From positions 611,258-675,257 of the forward strand of contig BPQB01000011.1 of the NCBI GenBank assembly GCA_019973155.2: a stretch of DNA of 64,000 nt. The letters are read 5' to 3'. This document shows, piece by piece, positions 48,301 to 58,039 of this stretch. The stretch is from Phanerochaete sordida. Taxonomy: Eukaryota; Basidiomycota; Agaricomycetes; Polyporales; Phanerochaetaceae. Every line of letters begins with the position of its first letter. The stretch's first letter is position 1. The notes beneath the pieces are model-generated. The model saw nothing but the letters and a program-made list of their open reading frames with translations. It ran no database searches and was not told the origin of the DNA. A program made the translations under genes and the position numbers.

Positions 48301-49545
48301 TCTGGCACGTCGAGCTCACGACTTGGGCGCAGCACCCGACTCGCAGCCAGTCCAAGGTCGGCTGCGAGTTCCGCAAGGTCGAAGTCAACTCGCTCGACTT
48401 CCTCCAGTACGAATGGAAGTATGCCGATAACTGGAACCATCAGCACGAGGGGCACAAGGAGGACCAGCTCGCCACCGGCGAATATTACCTCACTTGTAAG
48501 TCTCGACGCGGACGTCTTTCTGACTCCCAGCTAATTATTCTTCAGGCAACACCAAGAACTCCCTTATCATCCCTACCCAGTATGATCCCAAGGGCGTCGA
48601 GTTCGATCTTCGCGGCGAGACTATCGTCAAGGTCGGCGGTACGCACCAGGGCACGAAGTGGAGGTACGCGCGCTATTTCAAGTGCTCACCGACATAGCTA
48701 ACAGCTTCGTCTTAGTCGCTCCACTATTGGTACATGGGGTGCTAAGATCAAGCTGGACACCTCGAACGGCCTCAAGATCGTCGTCGAGCGTCTCCCGGTC
48801 CAGGTCAAGCCTATAAACGAGACCAGCACGGAGTCCTGGACGTACGACCCGAGCACGCTCCACATGCAGAACATCAACCTCAAGCCCGACGTCCTCGACG
48901 ACCTCATCATCCGCGAGCTCCGCATGGTTCTCGAGGCCTCCTGGCAGTACTGTGTCATGGGTATCCAGGCCATCAAGCTTGCTGCGCCCGTCATCACGCG
49001 CGCGGGCGACATGATCTGCGAGCTCTACCTCGAGAAGGGTACGTACATTGTTCCCTTGAGTAAGGCCTGCTTCTGACATGCTGCTGCAGACCTCATCCGC
49101 CCGCCCATGCTCGAGATCACCGAGTGGGTCAAGTACAGGACCAGGTGGTACTCCGACTACGGTGCGCACATCTCGGAGCTTTTCATAGCTTGGTCGATTC
49201 TGACGTTGTCCTTTCATAGTCGAGAACGGCAAGCTCGTCGGCCAGGGCTTCGGCCAGATCTGGGGCGAGTACACCAAGGACAAGGACGGCAACATCGACC
49301 ATACCCCCATCAACAAGCGCACGCCGAACCCGAACCCGGGTGACAACTCGACCGCGAACAACCCCGACTACAAGCCGTTCCCGAACCTGCCGGAGACGAA
49401 AACCCCGAACAAAACCATCGAGACCAAATCCTCCGACGGCCACCACATCCACAAGGACGACGGAACTGGCCACGAGACCCGACCCCCCATCTACGAACAA
49501 TCGTCTGGCCCGACTACTACAGTCGAGACGAACGGGGCGAAGTAA
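45353..49545 (+). CDS. Large protein of unknown family, probably highly expressed (1188 aa)
   Basis: Twelve exons (45353-45452, 45554-45959, 46012-46151, 46202-46709, 46766-46869, 46924-47407, 47460-47755, 47806-48495, 48546-48663, 48716-49038, 49090-49161, 49220-49545) join without a phase error to 1188 residues. Codon use is extreme (AAG, CTC, GTC, CGC, GAC, AAC dominate), far stronger than in neighbours, which points to high expression. No signal peptide or membrane helix is evident. The sequence looks globular with many beta-type strands (LFFTATFSEPELKFLCNHTA, WSFAFIIKCVKAEGLG, FNLHIILGLPLAPDSF, VGTWAAGWMPVGQTAVGTLG, SRSTIGTWGAKIKLDTSNGL). The C-terminal 100 residues are Pro/Thr/Asn-rich and hydrophilic. 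I recognise no domain or catalytic motif and propose no function. Confidence 0.88.
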
Positions 49546-50133
49546 GGCGTCGGAGTCGGTCCTGCGGCCCTGTGTACCCATGTAAAATAGCCGCTGTTCG
49601 CTGTCCTAGTTGTGGTCTTATGTTCTCGCATCCGCTGTAGTTCTCATGTAATATGTTATGCAATCTCATACCCTGCGTTTTATTCTGCACTACTCCTCTG
49701 CTGCATGAGATTCAGGCTGGCGCGGCACGCGCGGAGTCCTGTCAGATCTGTTTGTGGCCTTCTGCTACCGCCTGCTGCCTGGCCAGCGCTCACGATCGCA
49801 GCTACACTGACTCCTTGACTGCTTGAAGTTCCACACACACACGACTCTATCGATTGCACAAGGTTTTATTCAATTCAATGAGAGAACATATCGAATAGAA
49901 GGGCGGCATATGGGTGGCTAGGATACACAGACGGAGACAGATAGATATGCTACAACGCGAACGCTCAGGATTAGAGCATCCGCCAAACAAGGGATTGTAA
50001 GGTAAACAGAAACACAATCGTAGGAGCGAACACAGACCGTCCAACGGGCGAAGAACAAAGGGTCCTGACACAGCCAGGAAGTATCTACATGAAGACGAAG
50101 ATAAAAGGGGGTAACATGGCGCGCTGACCGCGC
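49546..50133. other. Convergent 3' spacer
   Basis: Between the unknown large gene and receptor 1. T-rich and AT-rich 3'-flank sequence, no gene seen. Confidence 0.4.
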
Positions 50134-52069
50134 CTAGACAGTCTCCTGCACGACTGTCATGTATATCGCTTCGGGGGCTTCGCGACGCCTCGCGCCCGGA
50201 GCAGGCCCACGCGCGAGGCTTAGCTTGCGTCCGTGGAAGCCCTCGAGGCTCGGAATGCGCTTCAGCGGGCTGCGGCTCCTCTCGACGAGCGGCGACGCGG
50301 GGTTCGGGGCAGGGATGCCCGCGTCTGCGAAGGGCGCGCGGCGCGCGGGGAGGCCCGGCACGAGGCCCTCGCCGTCCGACGCGTACGCGTTCACGCTGAT
50401 CGTGCTCGGCGCGATGCTCTCCGCGAGCGAGCCGACGCTCGGTGGGCGCACGTACCGGCGCGACGGCGCCGCGGGCACGGGCGACATGCGCAGGGTTGGC
50501 GAGGGCGAGCTGCGCGTGATCACTGGTGGCGGCGGGGACAGCGGGGAGAGCGAGGGCGGGCTCGGCGCGAAGGGCGAGGTGAGCGCGTGCGCGGGGGATA
50601 GCGGCGAGATCGGCACCGCCGTCGGCGGCGCTGGCCATGGGGAGGACAGGATCGAATCCGCAGGCGACGCAGAGAGCGGGTGCAGCGCTGGTGGCGGGCT
50701 CTGCAGCAGCTCCGACCAGCGTGGCGCAGCCGGCGGCGGTGGAGAGCGCAGGGGCTCGGGGACAGGTGCGGGTGGGGGTATAGGCGGGGTGGGCATGAAC
50801 GCGAGCGCTGGGTGCTTTGCGACGGGAGACTCTAGCGAGCTCACGTCGGATGGAGCGGGCGACGTCGCCGGGCGCGAGCACACGATCGGAGCGAGCTTCG
50901 GGCGCGTGGTCTTCGAGGAACGAAAGGTGTCGTCCCAGCCCGACATGAGCGGTCCGGGCGAGGGTATCGTGAAGCGCGTGCTCAGACGCGTGCTGAGTCG
51001 TCCCGGGAAGCCCTCCGAGCATTGGATGAACTCGTCGTCGCCGCGCGAGCGCCTGAAGAGCGAGGTATGAAGCCAGTGCCCGCGTTTGCGTCGACCGCTG
51101 CTGCTGTCCGTCTGGGCACAGTAGATCAGGCCTGCGAGTGCCGTGGCAGCGAAGATAAGTGTCGCGATCGGCGTGACCCACCACCAGGCCTCGATGCGCT
51201 GGATGTGAGCGCGATCGGATTGGGGAACAACTTGGACCTGGTAGAGGTTGTGTACCGAAGACCAGGACAGCCAAGGTTGCATCCCGCCGTCAGATGCGAA
51301 GGCCGTGGCCATGTCGAATAGTGATACAATGAGGATGAGCAGAGAGATTACCATGGAGGTGAACAGCGGGCGGAGGAAAGTGACTGTGATGAGTCGTGAA
51401 GAGAGGTTGACTCGATCCGAAAGCTGGCGACTCCGCTGAATGTGGAATCGTATGGAAAGGCCAGCGAAGACCAGGGAAGCAATGCTGAAGAGAAGTGGTG
51501 GCAACCAGACCAGAATCAACGCCGCATCCGAGGTGTAAATCGAGGCGACGCAGCCGAAGTCTTGTACCAGGTCGAAACGATGGTTCTGAACGATAATTTC
51601 TGATAAAAGTGAGCTACAAGTCAGGCCAGGCGACGAGAGTATTTTACTCACGAAGCACCATGTAAAGCACCGGAAGTATTAAACAGAATATAACTTCGAG
51701 TAATGTTCTATGGGATCTTCGCTTCGCGTCTCGGTTGGATGACAAGAAATACAGGTGGTAACAGATACTGGTGCAAGCTGCGGGGATCGCGAGTCGAGAG
51801 CCAATGAGGATCTTGGTCGCTGTGCAGAATATGAGCGCAAATTATCAAGACTGAGAAGAAGCATGCTCACCAAGGTCGCACCAGCCGAGCGAGCGAGCCA
51901 CAGTATTGCCCGCCCATACCACGCTATTCACCCCCTGTACAAGGCTGCACGCCAGAAGCCACCCAATCAAAGCCATGACCGCGACATTTCGTGAGTTCAC
52001 GTGAAGAAGCGTAAGAGAAACCAGCAAGACGAGACAGAGGAAGGAGAGGATGGGCAGCTCGGGGCGCAT
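50134..52069 (-). CDS. STE3: STE3-like pheromone receptor 1 (seven-helix GPCR)
   Basis: Exons 52069-51871, 51819-51652 and 51599-50134 join in phase to 610 residues. Helices: LPILSFLCLVLLVSLTLLHV, VAVMALIGWLLACSLVQGVN, ILIGSRLAIPAACTSICYHL, LLEVILCLILPVLYMVL, then the family hallmark QNHRFDLVQDFGC, SDAALILVWLPPLLFSIASL, TSMVISLLILIVSLFDMATA and WVTPIATLIFAATALAGLIY. Diagnostic STE3 details are SRNVAVMALIGWLL, GVNSVVWAGN and WCDL. The cytoplasmic tail is about 330 residues, rich in Ser and Pro (SPAPSDVSSLESP, PPPAAPRWSELLQSPP), and probably phosphorylated. Binds a farnesylated peptide and signals through a G protein and MAPK cascade in mating. No pheromone gene was found beside it, so it could be a B-locus or a non-mating STE3-like receptor. 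Confidence 0.9.
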
Positions 52070-52467
52070 GGTCGGCCGTCAAGTCGATCCAGCGAGAGCG
52101 CGGCGAGGTCGTATGGCTACAGATTTGAGGGTATCAGCGAACAGAGACTAGAGGGAGGACCCTCTTCATCTCCGGGCCCGCCAATATCAAGCTAAGCGGT
52201 GGGGCGCGCGCGTTTCCCTGCATCGGCAGGGAGTTTGAAAAATACAACGCCTTGCCGTGCACGACATAAAGGCGGCTTGCTAGAAGGCGGCTGGGAACGT
52301 CGAGCACGTCACGCGAAACATTGCTCGCGCCGTTGGGCCGTGGAGAACACAAGTGAACGGCCAAATGGGGAGCCGGTCCTAAATTGGCAGAACCTATCGC
52401 TCGCCCAAATCGGGCAGAGGTGTCTTGTTCTTGAACCGCCTAGGTCATCGCCCCGGCTAAGCGAGAA
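52070..52467. other. Upstream of receptor 1; no CaaX precursor found
   Basis: Scanned on both strands for short frames ending Cys-x-x-x-stop; none fits a pheromone precursor. No other gene seen. Confidence 0.4.
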
Positions 52468-52836
52468 CTATAAGCACACCTGAGCCAGGCTATAGACAGT
52501 TACCCGCGACCATATGGGTCGTAATTGCGAAAGCAACGCAAGTAACCTAGGGTAATCAAAGGCCAACGCTGCGGTGTCAAAGCGCTTCATTAACGTCGGA
52601 CTTCCGAGCCAATCGGGGTGGGAACACTGACCCATTTTGTACATCTGAAAGACGAGCAGCAGACGCTTATTCTTGTTCCGCAGCTGGTGTAGATTACCGA
52701 GCTGAGCGGCTGCGGTGGTACATGCCTCAAGCACGAGGAGATGGGAGAAGTCGCGAAGCTGGGCGACCCTGTCGGCGCTTGATTTGAGCCTCCGCAAAGC
52801 CCCGACGGCTTCGTGGCGCAACAGGCGTCTATGCAT
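52468..52836 (-). CDS. Small open frame, possible gene or fragment (122 aa)
   Basis: Reads MHRRLLRHEAVGALRRLKSS, then DFSHLLVLEACTTAAAQLGN and LLLVFQMYKMGQCSHPDWLG. The first two thirds show C/G-ending codons as in real genes of this window; the last third does not. A TATTATAAT element lies about 40 bp upstream of the ATG at 52836. No family recognised. It may be a decayed fragment or a chance frame. Confidence 0.25.
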   Translation of the reverse strand: MHRRLLRHEAVGALRRLKSSADRVAQLRDFSHLLVLEACTTAAAQLGNLHQLRNKNKRLLLVFQMYKMGQCSHPDWLGSPTLMKRFDTAALAFDYPRLLALLSQLRPIWSRVTVYSLAQVCL

Positions 52837-53857
52837 TTGACTCTTCTCCCTGTTTTCGCTACGACCATCGATTATAATACCCTCTTGTGAGCGTAATAAA
52901 AATCATGAGTATTACTTAAACTCTTTAAAAGCTACCATAATTCCAAACAACGATCGAAAAGGAGCCAGCAGTTTCTGATAGGTTGCTGCCGCCTGTCAAA
53001 GCGGCGTCGCGACGAGCTCTCCTAGTCGACCTGCAAACCGTCTGGCCTCCCTTTGACAGCATGAACACGTGCGTCCTTGGAAATCCTCTGTCTGAAGTAG
53101 ACTTTGAAGACCCAGGTTGCTTCTGTCTGGCATTCCACGAGTTGCACGCAAGACAATAAGGCCACGCTTACGTAAGTTATCCCAATTGTCTGCGGACAGA
53201 GGAGACTTTGATGCTCATTTGACCCTTCAGTCATGATTTATATACCTTGAGACGAGCTCTGCAGCTCACTATCTCTTCTTCGAACCCTTCCACCTCACTC
53301 GTTATCAGCCACAGTGCGCTCTCTTCATCTACGATGGTCTCGCCCCGCAACACATGGATCTCTGTCTTCTCAGTGTTCTCGCGTGCGTGTAACCATTTTA
53401 ACAGCATTATTACAGTGTTTGATGCAGGTAAAATAGTTATTCTGGCTGCAAATGCTGCGCCCATGGAGCAATATTCCGTCGACCTGAACACTTGTCAACC
53501 GAGCCCTGCTGTCGCGGTGTTGACTTCTGAAGTGAGAAACAACGCACATAAGCTAAGCAGGTGCCGTTCCTGATTGAATACTGCCTTCAGTGTCTCTCCG
53601 TATGCGAGCCGGTACACAGGGCACAGCAGGTGAGCGGGATCGCTGGCTGGCGCCAGATCCAATTCTCACCTAGGCCGTAATAGACCTGCGAGCAGGGCGT
53701 ATCCTGCACCTGCGACATCGCATCGCCTGAAATAATTTCGACATGCCTTGAGTGTCAATACACCGCGTACCAGGGCTCAGGCGTAACGCCTGCGTCACGG
53801 CGCGCTCTCTCTGGTACGCGTCCGCCTCATTCGCGTAGCGCACTCGGCGCTGACTCC
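52837..53857. other. 1-kb spacer inside the receptor region
   Basis: AT-rich in places, no convincing gene. Searched for CaaX-ending mini-genes on both strands without success; a spliced precursor would have been missed. Confidence 0.4.
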
Positions 53858-54154
53858 ATGCCAGCGTACGCAGAGCTTTGCGGGTCATCGCCGTCATCAT
53901 CACCTTCGGTTTCGACCGCGTCGCCGGACGACGCACCACTTGCAGACCCTTCGTCGAGTACTCTGCCGGAGAAGCGCGAGCACATCACCGGTTCGCCGCT
54001 CGCATGCGAGTACGGCGTCCCTGTCGTGACCGCCAGGCTGCCCCCGGGCTTCGCGCCGATGCATGCGGATCGGCGTGTCCTGGGCTTCGTGCTCCTGGCG
54101 CTGGCCATAGTGGTCTGCGTCATAGATCGGACGCGGCACAAAGCGACCGCTTGA
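53858..54154 (+). CDS. Small putative C-tail-anchored membrane protein (98 aa)
   Basis: Starts MPAYAELCGSSPSSSPSVST; the N-terminal 70 residues are Ser/Pro/Asp-rich and soluble. A single hydrophobic segment (VLGFVLLALAIVVCVI) lies near the C-terminus, followed only by DRTRHKATA, the layout of a tail-anchored protein. Strong C/G-ending codon use supports a real gene. It converges on the F-box gene ending at 54195. Upstream exons are possible. No family recognised. Confidence 0.45.
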   Translation: MPAYAELCGSSPSSSPSVSTASPDDAPLADPSSSTLPEKREHITGSPLACEYGVPVVTARLPPGFAPMHADRRVLGFVLLALAIVVCVIDRTRHKATA

Positions 54155-54194
54155 CCCCTCACATGTACATTGACAGAATAAATCTATCCAACAT

Positions 54195-55797
54195 CTAGAC
54201 CGCGTTCCTGCGCAATTTGCCGACCTCCTGCGCAAGCTGCTTCCACGGTTTCCAGTCGAACTTCATGAACTGCGCCCTGTCGCGATCGCTCAGGTTCTGC
54301 GGAAGCGACTCGTCGCACCTCATCGTCGCGTTCGGGCAGGCTTGCGATATATAGCGCGCCATGTTATACCACTTTTCGTCGTATCCTCGGACCATGATCC
54401 ACTCGTCCCCCTTCGGGCGCAGCGAGTGGCGTCCGACCACGAGCGTGCGGACCCTCGGGGCGCGCCCTGGCGCCGGCAGCGGTGGGACGATAGCGGCGCT
54501 CATGTCTGCGCGCAGATGTTCGAGGTGCGGGAGGTGTGTACCGAGGCCGCTCAGCACGTCGAGCGGCCAGGTGCGCGGATCGGGGCTGTCCCAGTCGTTG
54601 AGCAGCTCCAGGCGGCGCAGCCGTGGCCATGCGCGGCCGAGGTCCGGGATGTGGGCTGGTAGGACTTCCCAGATGTCGAGGGAGATCGTGAGCTCCTCGA
54701 GGGCAGCCAGTTTTGCAAGAAAGAGCTGCACAGGGAAGTCTCTGCGGCTCTCTGCGTATCCTGTGATGGAAAGGCAGCGCAGCATTGGAAATTTGGCGAA
54801 GCGTCGAATCACGTCGTGGAAGTCATCGAAGTCTCCTATGTCGGGAATGCATATTTGCAGCTTCTGCATGCGGGAAGAGCTGATAGACTTTATTATGGAA
54901 GAAAAGGCAGGGATGCTTGTGATCCGACGTATCTCGAGGGTTTCAAGGGCGGGGAACATGCCACTCGCTGTATTCTGATCCTGAAGGATCGCACGGGGTC
55001 TGTCAGGCAGAGGGAAAGAGAGTTGTCGGAGCGACGGTAGGTACGCCATGGAGGCAATATCGAGAGGATGGAGCAGCTCTGCAGATGAAGATTCATAAAA
55101 ATGGATCTGCTCAAGGCTGGAAATGTGCCACAAAACTGTTGTGTAGCCTTGAGAGGCGCCTTCCAGTTCTAGGTTTTTCAGCTCCGGACAGGCCAGAGCA
55201 GCTTGAACCAGCACCTGATGGGCTATGTGCTTCTTCGTGCGGAGCTTCAACGTCTGTGTCCTAGGCCCGAGGAGCAGAGGCAGGTACGCGATGTCGACGT
55301 CACCGTGGCCTTCCCGGGCACGGGAGACGGACTCCCGCAGTGCAATTTCTAAGGTGCGTAGGTTGGGAATGACCTTGGGTGCTTCGGGAGAAAGCATGAA
55401 GAGGAGAACGCGCATGTGCCTCTCATTCTGAGGGAAATCGACGGCAGTCAACTTCAACGTTCGAACTCGAGCTGCATGCTTCACGAAACGAGCCCACTGC
55501 GCGCCACCCGCCTCGCGCGCAACGACCTGACATCAAACACAAATCTGATAAGTACACTTCAAGTATTGCGCCTGACATACGCACCGGATGAAAGCCCGAC
55601 TTCTCCACAGCATCGGTCGGAAGACATCGCAAGAGAGGCCGCAGACTAGGCATGTCTCCCCAGAGGGCATCGCTGCCCGGCTCGTAGAACGTCCGGCAAG
55701 TCATCGCGACCGCCGCTGCCGTCCGTCGCCTGATGTGGTCATCGCTGATTTGAAGCATTATGCGCAGGATTTCGCTGATTTTGAGAGCGGGGTGCAT
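54195..55797 (-). CDS. F-box/LRR protein, paralogue A
   Basis: Exons 55797-55585 (71 codons) and 55526-54195, separated by a 58-nt intron (GTGCGT...TCAG), give 514 residues. The N-terminus is MHPALKISEILRIMLQISDD with an F-box-like AAVAMTCRTFYEPGSDALW, then LRRs (PNLRTLEIALRES, CPELKNLELEGAS, FPALETLEIRRIT, FPMLRCLSITG, WPRLRRLELLNDW, LPHLEHLRADMSA). Exon 1 has exactly the length of exon 1 in paralogues B and C. Likely an SCF adaptor. First of three tandem same-strand copies between the two pheromone receptors. Confidence 0.88.
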
Positions 55798-56130
55798 GGC
55801 GGGCAATGGTGGTGGAACACGGCGGGCGGTGTCAAGCTGCGCTCGAGCTGACGGACCGCACGTCTTGCTGCGGTGAACGTGACTACAACGTGGACTGGGG
55901 CAGCTCACATAGATCGAGTAACTTTTGATAGTGGCTGGAAGGTAGCTCATGGGTACCGACATAATCTAGGAAATGGCCATACCCGGGTACTCTTCCCTTC
56001 CTCAAATATTCACAACACTGCCGCCGCGCAGCGAGCAGTATAAATCAAACAGCTCGCTCTAGTTGATATGGCGATGGGATACGAAAGAAGTGAAATGCTG
56101 GTGGGAGGTGAATGCCAGGTGGCATACGGA
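55798..56130. other. Spacer between F-box paralogues A and B
   Basis: Promoter of paralogue A and 3' end of B. An AT-rich AGTATAAATC element at about 56036 could be a promoter motif. No gene. Confidence 0.35.
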
Positions 56131-57648
56131 CTAGACGACGTCCTTGTGCAGTAAGACTGCTTGTGCAACCTGGCCCCATCGACGATGATCCTCGTCTCCC
56201 TCCTTCACCACGTAATTTTCCGGGAGCCCAAACCGTGCGTTGGGATACACACTAGATATGTACGCAGCAGCGGGCCGTATGTGCTCGGCGTAGAGCGGCG
56301 ACTTCGTGACGGCGAGCGTCATGGGCGCACGCGATGTTGCACGAGGTGCTGCGAGCGTGTCGACGTGCAGTGTATCGAAGTTCGTCGCGAGGTGCTCAAG
56401 CCTCGGGAGGTGCGTGACGGCAAGCTCGAGCGCGTGCAGCGTCCAGGAGGAGAGCCGCTCGTCCTGCCGCTGCGCGCTGTACACCTCGAGGTGCCGCAAC
56501 GCAGGGCATGCGCCGCCGAGGTCTACGATGCACTGATCCGCAAGCGTGAACTTGCCGGATGTGAGGCAGAGCTCCTCCAGATGGTGCAGTTCTGTGATGG
56601 CTTTGTGTGGAAAGGTCGCGAGTGGCCACCAACCATCAAGTGTGAGGCTGCGAAGCCTTGGAAAGTGGGAAGCGAGGGCTGTCAGGGCAGCTCCACATGA
56701 CCTGGGCGCATCGGGATGGCGTTGGTTTGAGGTCTCTAGATGGATTTTGTGGAGCCGTGGCGAATGGATGGACTCTAGAAGGGGTATGACGTGGCGGCTG
56801 TGACGAATGCCTCGCAGCTTGAGCGTTTCCAACACAGGAAACCTAACGATAGCGGATGCGGCATCCTCCGTGCCCGTCAAACCTACAGGCTCGGATGCGA
56901 GTGGGACTGACAAGTGTCGCAGCGAGCGAACTCGCGCCAAGATGGGGAGATCAACGTTCCCGGAGCAGACAACAGTCTCGAGCCCCGCGAAGCTCGGCAA
57001 GAGTCTCGCTTCCTTCCCCCGACACTCCAGCAGCCCTATGCTCTGGATCCGAGGACACGACAGCATGAGCTGCTCGACGATTTCCCGGTGCTGTCTGGAG
57101 GTGCCAGCGGTGAACCGGACTTCGCGTATCTCGGGGCCGACGAACAGAGGCAGATGCCCAACATGTCCTCGACCTGCCGCAAAGAAATCGCCGTCGACAA
57201 GCAGTGTGTGTGCCTTGGGGAGGATCGGACCCGTGGAGCCACGACGCATGAGTACGATCGTGCGGATGCGATCCTCCAGATCGTCGCCGCCGTCTCGCTC
57301 CTTCAGCGTCAAGGTCTTGACGCGTGCGCAGCGATTCAAAAAGCGTGCCCACTCTTGGGCGCCCAGCTCGCGGGCGACATCCTATCGCACAATGTCAGCC
57401 TGAGCACCCTCTCGGCGGCAGAGCCTACTACGTACGTGTCGGAAACCGGCGCGTGCGAGTAGATCCCGAGGAAGCAGGTTGAACAGCGGCCGCATGGCAG
57501 GTAGCTCCTCCCATAGGGCATCGTAGGCGGGCTCGTAGAAGGCTCGGCACGTAGAGGCAACGGCTGCAGCCGTTGGATGTTTCGACTCGTGAGGGATGAG
57601 TTGTAGAATGAGGACGAGAATCTCGTTGATCTCGAGAACTCGGTGCAT
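56131..57648 (-). CDS. F-box/LRR protein, paralogue B
   Basis: Exons 57648-57436 (71 codons) and 57381-56131 give 487 residues; the 54-nt intron (57382-57435) ends in an in-frame TAG if retained. N-terminus MHRVLEINEILVLILQLIPH with AAVASTCRAFYEPAYDALWE; later CPRIQSIGLLECR, FPVLETLKLRGIR, FPRLRSLTLDGWW, LHHLEELCLTSGK, CPALRHLEVYSAQ and LPRLEHLATNFDT. Closest in the window to paralogue C (shared VLMRRGSTGPILPKAHTLL), so B and C look like the most recent duplicates. Confidence 0.9.
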
Positions 57649-58039
57649 CGCTGGGCACGGTGCAAGTGGTAGTTCGTATCCAAGTCTGCTCCGACAGCCC
57701 TTGGTCTGCGGACTGTGACTCACTGAGTCACAAAGGTGGTGAAGCTTCCGAGATGCCAGACGCTTACAGGGTAAGCGCAGGGATCCTTGGCCACAGCGGT
57801 GAAGCGCAGCCGATGCTTGATTAGCGCACCATCCTCAGCTTTCGTGCGCTATCGAGTTACACAGGGCATTGGTGAAAAGTGAACACAAGGTGCTAATTTC
57901 GAGGCTGAGCGCTGAACGTTGAACGTTGAACTTCTAAGTCAGCGGATGGAGACGTTTTAAACAGAAGGAGAAGCATTGGGAGGTGTCCACGTTTTCCCGC
58001 GTAGTCTTTGGGAATATGCAACGGAGCGCGGCGGACATA
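57649..58039. other. Spacer between F-box paralogues B and C
   Basis: Contains a short TGAACGT tandem run at about 57912-57931. No gene or CaaX precursor found. Confidence 0.35.

Noticed and set aside
49847..51274. 475-codon minus-strand open frame overlapping receptor 1
   Set aside because: It overlaps the receptor tail in another frame, with Pro/Ala/Arg-rich shadow composition; the receptor frame carries the conserved helices.
54100..54154. CVID in the small protein at 53858 considered as a pheromone-type terminus
   Set aside because: It lies in a membrane helix and nine residues follow before the stop, so it is no CaaX box.
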